NCBI GenBank assembly: GCA_945643635.1
Contig: CALZFC010000030.1
Span: forward strand, 3,105,001 to 3,169,000
Source: Allodiplogaster sudhausi
Lineage: Eukaryota; Nematoda; Chromadorea; Rhabditida; Diplogasteridae
Direction: 5' to 3'
Length of the DNA stretch: 64,000 bases
Shown: piece by piece, positions 1 to 11,930 of the stretch
Layout of the letters: each line of letters starts with the position of its first letter
Position numbering within the stretch: the stretch's first letter is position 1
Notes under the pieces: model-generated
The model's database searches: none
Told to the model about the DNA's origin: nothing
Seen by the model: only the letters and a program-made list of their open reading frames with translations
Program-made: the position numbers and the translations under genes

Positions 1-108
1 AGGAGGGCATTTTGAATGTATTTGTCGTGTAATATTAGATGTACAAACTTTTCCACTCATATAAAACTATGTACCAAGCTGCATACATATATGTTTCATT
101 CTGTTGAG

Positions 109-1774
109 GTGGCGGCTCGTACGAAAGACCTTGAGGACGAGAAGGCGAAGATGGATGAGCTTTTGTATAAAACGCTGCCACGGTTAGCTAATCTTCTTAA
201 TTTTATCAATGCAAGATCTTTGGATGGTTACCATTTGATGATCGTGCCTGAATAAAAGCATATAGGTTCTTCCCTTATAAAACAATTGACAATAAAACAT
301 GACGCCCGAAAATGTTCCTGCTAATTTAAAATGTCTGGTATACTGAAATGGAGAAGATGAAAAAACACTAGTACATCCGCGAGGAGCAGAGAAAGGGTGT
401 CTTTAATCCGAAACATGATTCGCAGTGAGGTGGCTGAGAGTCTGCATTGTGGAAAGCGAGTCTTCCCAGAGTTGTTCGAGAGCGTCACCATCTGCGTCTC
501 GGATATCGCGCGCTTCACGAGCGTTGTCGAGAAGTGCACTCCGATGCAGGTCATCATCCACTTATTGCCTCCTTTCTTCAGCGCCCTCTCACCCCCTCTT
601 CACACACATCCTCCAGCTTCCCAGTAATTATAACAACACACCAACACAGGCGGTCGACCTCATGAATGATGTATGCAACGTAATCGACTACACGATTGAT
701 GCGCATGACGTCTACAAGGTATTCAGTTGAACACAATCTTCAGCTTGAGAAGGCTTCAACCGTAAATGACAAAGAATCTTTTCATAGAAGAGAGAATCAA
801 GCTCGGAATCATCTCACAAAATTGTTCAAAAATATTTTTCTCAAAAACGAATTTGTATACTTGAAATGCATCTAAATGAAGATGGAGAAAGTGCAGCAAC
901 GCTTTCCTAAGGTGGAGACGGTGGGCGACCGCTACATGAGCGTGTCCGGCCTCCCCACACGCAATGGCAAGGAGCACGTGCGCGTGATCGCGCAGCTCGC
1001 TCTCGCACTCCGAGACGCCGTCGCCGCCCTGCACGTGGCACATCTGCCGAAGGAGAAGCTCGTGCTGCGTCTTGGCGTCCACTCAGGAATGACACAACCC
1101 ATTCTCATATGCCACTACATTGAAACTACAAACTGGCCGTCTTTTGTCTTCCTTTCGCCAAACATGCCTTCCTTTAAGCTCCTCAAAAATGTGCAGCCCA
1201 TCATAGACTAGCCAAAAGAGAGGCAGGCAGCTTTCCTTTCCCCCTCGTAAGCCGTCGATTACTTCAGGCTCATGCGTGGCTGGAGTGGTAGGCAAGACGA
1301 CGCTCCGTTACTGCCTCTTCGGCGACACGGTCACGACGGCGAATCGCATGGAGAGCAGCGGAAAAGGTATTACTCACCACCAAAATGCTTATTTTTATCG
1401 GTAGGCTTTATTAATCGATAAAACGGAATAACAATGGTACTAATTTTTTAACAAATCAGCCGGTCGCATCCAGCTGTCACTAGAGACGCAGCAGCTACTA
1501 CTACAAGACGCGCACAATCGCTGCTTCAACATCGAGAGCCGTGGAGACATTCTGATCAAGGTTGGGGCCTTCTGACCTTCGTATTAGATCTGCTGCTCTT
1601 TTCCGGTTTTCCACTTGACGCTATGAGGTGTGTTTTTCTTTGCCCAGTAATTTTGTTTCGCGCCTCAGTCTTTATTTTGATCGACAGGGACTCGGTGTGG
1701 TAGAAACCTTCTGGCTGCACGGCTTGATTTCTGAATCGGAAGATCGCCTCTCGCAATTCAACCTCCAAGATTAG
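109..1774 (+). CDS. Receptor-type guanylate cyclase, catalytic domain (5' end missing)
   Basis: Makes cGMP from GTP. Nematode receptor guanylate cyclases are membrane proteins, many acting in sensory neurons. Exons 109-182, 426-549, 650-718, 912-1086, 1268-1366, 1460-1560 and 1688-1774 keep phase and give 242 codons plus stop. Visible parts in order: linker/coiled-coil [29 protein letters not shown] with the first metal-binding Asp; VETVGDRYM with the guanine-reading Glu and second Asp; [15 protein letters not shown] with the guanine-reading Cys; and the terminal VVETFWLHG. These Glu/Cys positions fit guanylate rather than adenylate cyclase. The kinase-homology and receptor parts should lie before the window. 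The junction after exon 4 (CACTCAG|GAATGA) lacks a GT donor although the protein motif HSG spans it, so this is either a non-canonical intron or early decay. Family call is sure; integrity is uncertain. Confidence 0.85.
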
Positions 1775-2590
1775 AGCTGCAGTTGTTCAAGCTGACTGGC
1801 CTCGAAAAATTTTTTTTTGGTTGAATTTCTTTTTTTTTAGTTTTTATATTATTCGAATGTCCCAACATATACATATGTATACTGTTTTCTTCGACTTTGT
1901 TCGATATGGTGCACTGTTACCCATTATTGTACGATCTTTAGTTCAGAGTTGAGAAGGACGTGTTTCTGCGAGCAGCGGCAACCTTGTTGCGTTTGGATGA
2001 AAAAATGGTTGAGTAGTACAAGTCTCTCGCTAAAAGATTAAAATTCTCTCGTTCTGAATCCGTACAGATAGGTGAGAGTGCGAAAAAGAATACAAGTGCC
2101 CAATCGGAAACAAGTGGAGAGGAGACGGATTCCGTGCAAAGTGATCATTAGGAAAAAATTACAGAAGAAGAAGCCGAGAAAGGACTCTCACGAAAGTCTG
2201 AGTTGAAGTGAAATCGAGAATTGCGAAGAATTCTCAATCGGACCAGTCGAGGTGTGCAGTATAGGTTGTATAGCGTGAAATGGATTTAGAAAGGAAGAGA
2301 AAAAGAAGGAGAAAGAATGGGAATCTCGCAGGTGATGCCTGGTGGAGAGAATAGTTGAGAAGGCTGATGGTGAGATGAGCGATAACTGCGATGGGAGTTG
2401 CTCGAAATCTATACTAATTTTTTTTAAACTACAGACTATGAATTTAACTTTTATGACTATGATTGCGGACTAGGAGGAGCCATGACTTGGAATTTCAAAG
2501 GAAATACATAGAGAGAAGAGAGTAAAAGAGAAATATAGAGAGAGTAATATTATTTTCTAAGTTATTCATTTTATTATTGGCTAATTTTAT
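1775..2590. other. Intergenic, no gene seen
   Basis: Sequence after the cyclase stop. One frame from about 1940 to 2360 looks loosely coding (Lys/Glu/Ser-rich) but carries stops about as often as chance predicts, so it is not called a gene. Confidence 0.5.
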
Positions 2591-2599
2591 TATTTTTTC

Positions 2600-3045
2600 G
2601 CTAAAATTCGAATAAATTATGAACTTGCATAAATTTGCATGTTTGAAGGGACCTTTAGGGAACATTTTTTTGAGACGACAAATTTGCATATTTTTACCCT
2701 TTCTACTGAGGGTAGAAAATAGCAAAATTACAAACATACTACTGCAAAATTTTTTCAAGACTTTTCAAAGTCTAATAAAAGCAGGAAAACGCTTGTTTCC
2801 CCCGCATTCCTGGGGATCAGAAGGGATCCTCCGGCACGACATCGTATAGAAGTAGAGAAATCACAAGTAGTGCTAAGAATTCACTATTTGCTGTCAGTTT
2901 TGCTCGCGAATTCGAAGTACTACTTGTGATTTCTCTAGTTTTTTTTCTCGGGCGGAAGCCAAATAGACGGCATTCAAATTCGCGCGGAGAACACGATGAA
3001 AGGATGCCTTCTGATCCCCCGGAACGCAGGGGATACAAGGGTGAG
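2600..3045. repeat. Dispersed repeat ending in a foldback element
   Basis: 2600-2790 shares blocks such as ACTTTTCAAAGTCTAATAAA with 53640-53700. 2798-3042 is a long imperfect inverted repeat: AGAGAAATCACAAGTAGTGC near 2855 pairs with TACTACTTGTGATTTCTCT near 2918, and outer arms CCTGGGGATCAGAAGG / CCTTCTGATCCCCCGG pair around them. A second, decayed relative with the same GAATTCGCGAGCAAAA block lies at 53740-53820. This looks like a non-autonomous foldback element. Confidence 0.6.
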
Positions 3046-3721
3046 ATAATATTTTCTTATTTTTGATCTTTGCTAATGCGATGCGACTTCGACGACGAAG
3101 ACTCAATTAAAAGACTCCCCATCTTCATCTCCTCATCTTCAATCTTGTTAGAGGAAGTGAAAAGAATGCACTATTTCACACACTTCATTCTTCTCATCTC
3201 TCACAGTTGATACCGGTTAATCCATTGTCGTCTCACATCTTTATCAAGAGTCATGGATGCCAGTTTCATCCCCAGAAAGGATCTTTTCTGTGACAATCGA
3301 AGTATGTAGACCGAGGGAGGCGAGGGAGGCGTTGCCGTGAAATTCAATAGCAGATTGTTGACGAATAAAAATTCGTAATTAATTATTATTTTTTTTTTCA
3401 GGAATGTTGCTGCACGTGGAGAACTGAGATTTTTCCTGGATCTGAATGCCATTGACGTGTTTGAATGCGCATTTATATATTACTGGCCTGTTTTGGTCCA
3501 GTAATGAATATGAATGATATTTAAAAGGAACGAACAGAAAACAGAAGCTTCGCTGTACCTTCCGTCCGCCTTTGATATGGCATGAAGTATGAATAATGGC
3601 TCCTCCTGATTGACGCCTTTGTTAGCTGACGACTTTGATCGCCTTTGTGCTATGCTTATGGCTGCTATTGGAGTGATGCTCTTCAAGCTAATCGATAATG
3701 GAAAGAGTGAAAGATAAAGAT

Positions 3722-3722
<1 letters not shown>

Positions 3723-3758
<36 letters not shown>
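3723..3758. repeat. (GA)n microsatellite
   Basis: Almost pure GA dinucleotides. The rest of 3046-4050 shows no supported gene. Confidence 0.8.
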
Positions 3759-3759
<1 letters not shown>

Positions 3760-4052
3760 GCGAGGGAGAAAACAAAGAAAGAGAGGAAAATAGAGTGCAT
3801 CTATGTACATGTCTGCAGCTCTGACCAGAGATGAGATGATGTTTGAATGTATGTACATGTGAGAATAAATATTCCAGCAGAATAACTGCATGATCATTGA
3901 GCGAATGAATTTAAGGAATCTCAAGAATTTAACTAGAACAATGAAAGAATGTTTAGATAATCGTCATCCTGTTTATAGCAGGGTCCCGCTCTTGTTAGAT
4001 CTTCAGAGGTTCATAAAGGCAATTCCTAGCAGTCACAGCTGGTGCAGGAAGG

Positions 4053-4744
4053 ATGATCTCTCACAAAATCGTCACAGACTTACAAGTTGGCATTTTGTTG
4101 TCACTGCTCACTTGTACGCCATCGCTGCAACTCTTTCCGGAAGACACACCCAATGTTCCCATAAAAGTTTGGACTGATGGCCATAAATTGACCTCGGTAA
4201 GCAGCAGAATTGTTTGGTGCAGTTTGTGGTATGCACACAAGCGACGCAGAATTGTACGGTGCAGGTTGTGCATTGGTCTCTTGCCTTATTTGATTCCCTG
4301 TGTCAGAAGTTTAATTTTTCGTCTTCTTTTCTTGAGATGAAGGGAGCGTCTACGCCCTCCCTTTGCTTGCTTCTTATCTTTATTCTCTGCCTATCAACGT
4401 GACGCCCCCTCCTCTGGCCCTTATCAGTGCAACCAAAAGGCCTCGACTGGCTTGAAGTGCGTGTTAGGGATGACAGCATTGGAGCGTCTGTACATACACG
4501 CAGACATTTGGTACGTAAGATGTATGCAGTTTGCTTTGCAATTTCCCATCTTCCATAATTTACATTCAAAAGCAAATGCTATTTGTGAGACTCTTGATAT
4601 ATGTATGAACAAAAAAAAAACATTTTTCCGAAATCTCCTTGCTCTCTCTTCCTCTCGTGCACTCTCTTCATGCATACGGCTCTATCTATTTTGGTATTCT
4701 TGTTCCTAAAATCTGCACAGACCTTGCGCCAAGGAGAGTCGTGA
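4053..4744 (+). CDS. Possible small secreted protein (three exons)
   Basis: Not a recognised family. Exons 4053-4196, 4428-4514 and 4721-4744 are joined by canonical GT/AG sites, all in phase 0, giving 84 residues. The start MISHKIVTDLQVGILLSL has a hydrophobic stretch that could be a signal peptide. The next exon reads CNQKASTGLKC and ends ADIWY before a good GTAAGA donor, and exon 3 stops after LRQGES. Support is limited to phase agreement, splice quality and the hydrophobic N terminus; all of this could arise by chance in a 700-bp stretch. Low confidence. Confidence 0.25.
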
Positions 4745-5473
4745 GCAATATGCTCTTCTTGGTTGTCAAAGTGAACGAGGGAAAAAAGACGTTATGTGTG
4801 TTTGTGTTTTTGTGCGCTCATAGTCCTCTTCGTGCCCCTCCCCCTATTATCCTTTTTTTTACATACTGCTTCAGGGATTTTTTACGTGAGTCAATTTCCT
4901 TTGCATAACAACGCCGTCCATCCGACTCCATATAATATTTAGCCCCCCCTGACACATTGGCTCCTAAAAGTGCCATCATCTCCTTTAGGACGTTTGATTA
5001 TTTCTTTCTGCTCTTCCGTTTCGCCGGATTGAAAAGGCCAAGAAACATCTCTCGCATACAAGTTTGTCTCCGGCTACTCTGAACATTACCTTATAGATAA
5101 TGATATTCTAGTTTATATCAATGATCTATCCCCTGCTAAATAAGTCAACGTTTAGAGTATTCAAAAGCAATCAGGCTTCATCCAGCTTCTTGTTGGCAGT
5201 GCATAATAGCTGCTGCTTCGGTGCATCATAAAATACTGATCATAATTCTGGCAGTCGGCCTTTGAAAGAGGACGCCCTCTCTTTTTCCCTTCTGCAATAC
5301 GTTTGCGCCGAGTCGCGATCCTTTTGCTCTTCCGCTATTTATCTCTCTCTCTCATCCCTCTCTTTCTCCCTCTCATCTCTATCGCTCTCTCTCTCTCTCT
5401 CTCTTTCTCTCATCTCTATCGCTCTCTCTCATCTCTCTCGCTCCACTTTACAGTCCGTTCTCTCCTGTCACAA
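4745..5473. other. Upstream region of the DUF229 gene
   Basis: No gene seen. A pyrimidine tract dominated by CT dinucleotides (about 5340-5450) ends just before the DUF229 start codon at 5474 and probably covers the core promoter or 5' leader. Confidence 0.4.
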
Positions 5474-8400
5474 ATGTCCGACCTACGCGCCTTTCTCACC
5501 GGCTGCGCCATCGTCTCGCTTGTCTACACGATACTCTACACGGACAACGCCGTCATGTTCGCATCGCAGGTCGCGCTTGCAGTGTGAGTCATGATGATTT
5601 CCAATATGCTTCTTTTTTCGAACATACAATAGTTGATTTAATAATCGATATTCGAATATCCTATTAAATTTTCGAATATTCCATTCTTAAATATTCGAAT
5701 ATTTCACTGTTTCGAATTCGAATATTCCACTCTTAAATATTCTAAGATTCCACTGTTTAAAATTCGAATAGTCCACTCTTAAACATTCGAATATTCCACA
5801 GTTTAGAATTCGAATATTCCGCTCAATTCATTGTCTTCTTTTACAAGGAATACTTCATTAATGTCCTCTAATTAATTCTTTCGCATAGCCGGGGCGTTGA
5901 CTCGACGGGCGCTCCTCTCACTCCGGAGCCACCTCCCGAACCACACCACGACGCCATCTTCGACTCGTGTATACTCGCCGAGAACACGGCTCAGCCGTGG
6001 ACAGAAGAGATGAAGCGCATGATGAAGCCTCAGACTGATCCGCTAAAGTTGGTCATATTTATTTATTGCTTTATTTTAATTAGACGTAAAAAGAACAAAT
6101 TAAATGCGCTCATTAAAAGGTCAGCAAAAGAAACGAAGCGGTATGTATGATCATTAATTTCGTGAAGAATTTTTGAGTAAACTTTTGAAAAGAGCTCAAA
6201 AGTTTGCTCAAAAACAGAAGAACATAAGGGATTTGCTGTTTGCCGTTGCTACCGGTGCTGACACCCATTAATTTGTTTTAGCCGTAAAGGGCGCGAAGTG
6301 ACACATCACATTTAAAAAAAGACTCCCAGCAATAATGGGCAAAACTACAGTCTTGTTAGAACGATCGATCATATTTATTATGCTTTTTCTTAGTTTTAAC
6401 GATTTTTAACAATTATTTTTTCCTAGTTTCCATATTTTTATTAATAATTCTGAAAGCGCTCAGGAGCTGTAATCGTGACTATGTGCCGTTTACTGTGCTT
6501 GGCACCGACGGTCGCGTCCGCATCGCAAAGCCTTTCGCTGACCTGCCAACTCTCGCATGCGAGGCGAGGTAAGCGAATGTTTTTTTTATCTCTTTACCCA
6601 ATTTATATTTATATGCATTGCTCATTTATTGTTAGGCTTTTCACCTATTTACATTATCCGTCCCTCTTCTCTTTTTTTTAAAGTGAAGCCTAGAAGAAAA
6701 AATAATCTTTCTTCATTATTTATAACAAATAGAGAGAATCATGGTGAAAGAAATGATATGAAAGTTTTTCTCATTATTGTTAGATCTATCCTACGCAAGC
6801 ATGACTTCGAGACGATCAAGGGTGATTGGCACAAACTCAATGAAAGCTTCACATTCGAGACAGATTTCGTAGAAGTTGGTTAGCTTCTTCTTTTAGATTT
6901 TCTGCGCTTTGCATGAATATTAAAAGGCTATTTCAGGCGCGCTGTACAGAGAAAGGCAAAGAAACCTACTCATGGCTGCACTACCAAATATGGACGAGCC
7001 AAAAGAAGAAGTTTGTACAAACATGTTTGAACTCTTGTACTATCGAACTTTTAATGCCATTTTCAGCATGACTAATCCATTGTCTGCCGACTTTGGCGGT
7101 CCGAGTCCGAACGAGTCGCTCTTAAAATTCGCCTTCGACAAGACAAACTATCCGATCAACAACGATGTTTACGAGCAGCCAAAGGTGGCTTGAAGTTCGA
7201 ATAAAGAAAAAATAATAAAGCTTACTCGTAAATGGCTTCACCCTGGCAACAGGCACTCTCTCATCTTCGCGTGCTATTTCGCAGGTCGCGCAAATCCGCT
7301 TTGTGAAAATAGCACGTGCGAATGAGAGTGAGAAGAATCTGACATGATTTTTTAAAATATACATATATAAATTTTTACTCTCTCAGATTGCTTCAGATAA
7401 ACAATGTGACCAAGCCAAATGTGTACATTATCATCTACGACTCGATGGCTTCGACGATGGCGCAGAGGTTACTTCATTGTCTAGAATTTACCAAATTTGA
7501 CATGGCTACTACATCGGCGAATTCAGAAAATGCAAAGATAAAAACATTGGTATGAAATATAATTTTGAATGTTTTGCCCAGTAAACACAAATGTTTTATA
7601 ATGTTGAGTATTATTCTTTATTTTAATTCGCAGGCTAATACCTGAGACGGTCAAGTTTCTCGAGCAAGAGTTCGAAGCTGTCAACTTTCGACACATGAAC
7701 CGCGTCGCTGATAATAGCCTCCCGAATGCAGCGGCGATGCTTTTCGGTATGATTATTGCTTCGGAAGTGGACAATGTGGAACCCTTGCTCGATAAAACTT
7801 GACATTGAAAAATTGAACTTGACAGTCTCTGGAGATAAATATAAAAAAAACTAGCATATAGTATTAATAATTCAGGAAAGCACATGCTGTCGCTGAAGCG
7901 CGACCTCTACGGCTTGCCGGACACGACTGCCGACCTCAACGATACGCACACGTGCAAGAAGCACATCGACCCGCTGCCTTTCATCTTGCAAGACTACAAA
8001 AAGGCACTTCAAATTCTGTATTATTCAATCCTGTTTTGAATTTTGTACTGAGAATTTCATGTATATGCGCATAATGCGTATAAATATTTTTTGTTTTAAG
8101 CGACATCTTAATGGAGGGAAATGCATGCGAATTACAAAAAATGATATGCAAATACTTACAGGCTGGCTACAAGACAGCGATGATCGAAGATTTTCCTCTC
8201 ATCTATCTCAAGAACTGCCATGGTTTCAAGGAGGCGCCTGCAACGCACTACTTCAAGTTGGTCAAGCTTGAATTTTAATTCTAGTAATAATTAAAATATT
8301 TATTTTAAAAACTTAAAATTTGTCAAAAGTCGTAATTATTTACATATGTTAGAAAAAAAAACGCATCATGAAAGTCGATTTCCAGGCCCTTCCCGATCCG

Positions 8401-10596
8401 CGTTTATATGGAGAAGCCGCCAATCATGCGAAAGCTCATGGACTCGCGCACGAACTGCATCGAGCCGCACATGTATGAGATGGATTATCTCGAGAAGTTC
8501 ACGCGCAGCTATCCGGGTAGATCAGCTCGAGCAAGTTTATTCCTTGTGTAAATCAGATTGCGACAGTTTCTAGGAGAGGATATGAGAGAGAAGTTAGAGT
8601 AGATAAAAGTGAGAGAACGTTTTAGAAGATTTGGAATATTCCAAATGTTCTTTAGAATATTCCAATTTTTCTTTTGAGGTCAGCCAAAGATGGCCATGCT
8701 CTGGGCAGCATATCTCATTCATGACGACGCGAATCTGGGCTTTCATGCCGACAGCGGAATTGTTCAGTACTTCCGAAGGAACAGACTTGAAGTTGGTTGC
8801 TTGTATCGATCACCACCAATTGATCTATTCAACGTCCGTTTATTCTTCATTTGATGTGAGGACATTTTGCTTTATTATTATAGATAAATAAATAAATAAA
8901 TATGCTGGTCACATACATAAATACAAACATGGTAAGTATGTACGTAGAACGAATGAGATGAGAAGACTCCTTTCAGCTCGAAAACTCGTTTGTTTTCTTC
9001 CTTAGCGACCACGGACAACGGCTGGACAGAGTGTGTTCTAGCTCTCATATTTCATACTTTGAGTATCGTTCTGATTTCAAAAAAATTAGACAAATAAATA
9101 AATAAATCAACCTTTTAGAGCGTTACCCTTTCAGACGCGAAACACGCCGCTCGGCCGCATTGAAATCAACAATCCGATGGCGTGGATATCTGTACCGAAG
9201 TTCGTTTGTTGATTTTATCACATTTTTTTAAATCGTTGGCTGGTTCATTTTTGCCTTTTTCTACGGTGTTTTAAATAATACCCATTTATTTATATTAAAG
9301 ATTTCTACGGAATGCAACGTTACCGACGATGCGCAACAGTAGCAGCAAGCTCGTCACTCATTTTGACACGTACGCAACGCTCAGGGACATTGTTGAAGTT
9401 GGTTTTGTTTTACCTATTTTGCCATTCTAATTTGTCTTTCCAGATTTTCTATCTTATTTTCTAAAAAAAAAATACCTTTGGCTAATCGAAGTCCACTTTG
9501 GAATATTCTATAATTCTACATGTGAATCAGGTACATACCATATTGAATTCTCTTCCTCAGCTGGCACCCAACAGCAACTTCACCGATCTCTCTCAACCAG
9601 CCTCGTTCGGCTCGTGGCGTGGCTCTTCACTCATTCGGCCGCTTCCGCCCGGCCCCCGAACGTGCCGCTCCCTTCCAATCCCGATGAATTATTGTTTATG
9701 CCAGCATGCGACAGAAGACGTCGCAAGGTTCGGATAAACTAAAACTTCTTTCTTTGGCTTATTCAAATTTTGTTTAAAAAAAATTAGAATTAGCCACAAA
9801 AATGAATTTATGAATGCCCATCGATTTTCGGTGTCAGGAATATTCTAAAACTTTGGTTTTTTTTCAATTATATTTCTACCAAAAGCGCGTGATTCTGTTT
9901 TTTTTTCTGTCAGTAATTCGACGCTGCTTCCCTTGATGGGCTCTGCTGTTGTGGAAGCGATCAAGAAGAGCCTGAACAGCGGCGGCGTCGGCGGCAAGTG
10001 CGCCGTTCTCACGCTTGATAAGGTGAACTATTTGTGAATTTGAATTTGAATTACACAAATACTCCATTATTCATGCCTGGATTTAAACATAAGCTTATTT
10101 TTTTTTACTAAATCGACCCAATTTAAAGCAATTTTATTTGCTATTATTGCTAATCACCAACACTTTGGGTGCATCATTTTCATTTAAAGCTTTGTAAATG
10201 TAGTTTTTTTATTGCAGGTCGTGCAAGGCAAGTACATCACAAATAGCAGCGGCCTCTACGAAGTTCAAATTCAGACCAAGCCAGGGGGTGGCGAGTTCAA
10301 GGTGTGTATGTGCTATCTGGTATTCCTTGTCCTGATGCACAACCTGACGGCTGCTCAAAGCTACCGTACCATGTGAACAGGAGGCTAATCGTGTTAGGAC
10401 CTTTGGGCATTTAAAGGGCTTTGTACGCAACCCTGGCAACGCGACCTCACCTTCTTTTGTGCCCGTGAGTCGCGTCTTCGAACGGACGAACAAGTACGGC
10501 CATGACGGAGATTGCATCGGAGATGGCGGCCTGCGACCGTATTGCTACTGCCCAAAGAGGAGGAGCCGTCGATTTGCATGGTGGCCATGGGGCTAG
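5474..10596 (+). CDS. DUF229 membrane-anchored protein (sulfatase/alkaline-phosphatase-like fold), 699 aa
   Basis: Nineteen exons: 5474-5583, 5889-6047, 6464-6568, 6784-6874, 6937-7010, 7067-7184, 7397-7467, 7634-7746, 7876-8003, 8162-8256, 8386-8516, 8679-8791, 8977-9030, 9135-9199, 9301-9397, 9561-9727, 9914-10022, 10218-10301, 10381-10596. They total 2100 nt, exactly 700 codons. An N-terminal membrane anchor (residues about 10-36, SLVYTILYTDNAVMF) is followed by a large extracellular domain. DUF229 hallmarks seen: VYIIIYDSMAS (near 229-239), AMIEDFPLIYLKNC, FVFFLSDHGQRLD (near 441-453, the metal-site DHG of the fold), FGSWRGSSLIRPLPPG, IPMNYCLCQ and a Cys-rich tail CIGDGGLRPYCYC. DUF229 is expanded in nematodes and its substrate is unknown. 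Intron 9 needs a GC donor (AAG|GCACTT); all others are GT-AG. Appears intact. Confidence 0.9.
5633..5825. repeat. Intronic array of TTCGAATATTCCA-like palindromes
   Basis: Intron 1 of the DUF229 gene holds about six close variants of ATTCGAATATTCCACTCTTA. The core GAATATTC is self-complementary. The same core recurs in introns of several unrelated genes of this window. Confidence 0.7.
7254..7332. repeat. Hairpin repeat in DUF229 intron 6
   Basis: Arms 7254-7283 (CACTCTCTCATCTTCGCG...) and 7301-7332 (...CGTGCGAATGAGAGTGAG) are imperfect inverted copies. Related TCTCTTTCGCGCGTGC blocks occur at about 12225-12250, 13395-13420 and 14665-14690, so it is probably a small dispersed foldback element. 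Confidence 0.55.
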
Positions 10597-11090
10597 TGGA
10601 TTAGGCCTCCTTTAAAGGAAAAGATTTAACTCTACCGTAGTCCATTTCAATTTTCACGACCATTGTGTCAGGCAAAAAGGCGCGAATTCAAACTCTAGTT
10701 TTTGGCTTCGTCAAGACTTAGGATGAGGACTTATTTTAGGACAGATAAAACACGTTTCCAGTATTTTGATAGCGGAATACATCCTCATAGAATCTCCCGT
10801 TTCTTCTCTACAAAATTTCACATATTAAAATATAGTTTATTTAATTCATCCATGATTCTCTTTACGCTGAATGATATTTGAATTGGCGATTCCTAGTTCC
10901 TATGACTGTGATTGTTGCCCAATGCAAAAGAATGTGCTATCATTGACAGTACGGGTGCCAGTGCATATTGTGCCTTATTTTCTAGTCAATCATCTATGCA
11001 ATCAATCTCTTTGAATTTGTCGTTTTTAACGCACCGGTTGTTTGTCAGACGAGTATCTTTATGCTATGAATCGTTTAGACAAAATTCAAT
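10597..11090. other. Intergenic, nothing recognised
   Basis: Spacer between the DUF229 stop and the first repeat unit of the tiny membrane-protein cluster. No supported gene, RNA or repeat. Confidence 0.4.
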
Positions 11091-11518
11091 TGTTTGTAAG
11101 ATTGATAAATATTTAGTAAGTGTTTTGAAAGACAAATAACACAGAAATTGCGAGGAAACAATAATTTATGTATGCGAAGAGCGAATCGGAAGACAATATT
11201 GATCAGAAATGATTGTTCCCAATGAGTGCTTCAACAATATATTTAAGAAAGAAATTTATGCATAAATTATAGCAAACTGATTACCCAATTAATGGATTGT
11301 TAACTATGATGTTCTACATTTGAATGAAGCTCTCAGACTATTCTCTCTTTTGCATGCAAAAGCAACTAAAATTATACATAATGACTATGAATGAAATTAT
11401 ACACAAGAGCATTTGTCTCGAAAGGTTCTTCACTTCGCTCAATTACTTCGCCCGTTGCCAGGTCGGCTCCTCCGAGTCTCTCTTCTGCTTCGCTCTCTGC
11501 GTATCCGTTTCTCGTCCA

Positions 11519-11930
11519 ATGTTGCTTCTCAAGGCCTCCTTCATTCTGCTGCCATGCGTGGGTGTTGAAGAGTTGTCGCCGAAGCAGACAATTCGAGTAC
11601 AGATTCTGTAACCTCTGAGAAGTCAGTTCGAAAAAAACAAACAAACGCTAGCTTGTTAATTTAATTAAAAGAATGACGAAAATTCCGATTTTGATTTTTT
11701 TTAAATTACTAATGTTTGTCAAAAAGAAAAAAACACTATCTCTCCAATCCATTAATTCGAATTTTTTGCAGTTCTTCTGGGATGGCGTTGCTTTCTTCGT
11801 TGTCGCCGTTGTCATTTCTCTGGCCGTCATTTGTCTTTTGGTCTACAAAATCTGTAAATTGCTCCGGTCCAAAACACGAATAAATCGTTATGTTATACGG
11901 ATGAAATTGAGGAGAAACTGCATTTTGTGA
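11519..11930 (+). CDS. Tiny secreted/single-pass membrane protein, copy 1 (78 aa)
   Basis: Not a recognised family. Exon 11519-11596 encodes a signal peptide (MLLLKASFILLPCVGVEE, then LSPKQTIR). Exon 11772-11930 encodes a membrane segment (DGVAFFVVAVVISLAVICLL) and a basic tail (YKICKLLRSKTRINR). The 175-bp intron is GT-AG in phase 0. The whole mature protein is therefore an 8-10 residue exposed stub, one transmembrane helix and a short positive cytoplasmic tail: type I topology, no ectodomain. The open frame also continues upstream of this ATG, so the start is chosen because it opens a good signal peptide and is kept in four copies. The first exon is homologous to exon 1 of the Cys-rich gene at 55.5 kb, which suggests ancestral loss of ectodomain exons. 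Confidence 0.5.

Noticed and set aside
1940..2400. A Lys/Glu/Ser-rich reading frame that looks like a decayed gene
   Set aside because: Stops occur about as often as in random sequence and no splice model or homology supports it.
11372..11644. Minus-strand open frames over the tiny membrane-protein exons, similar in all three tandem copies
   Set aside because: Their similarity follows from the duplication itself. The plus strand gives a coherent signal peptide, intron and membrane helix, while the minus frames have no such structure.
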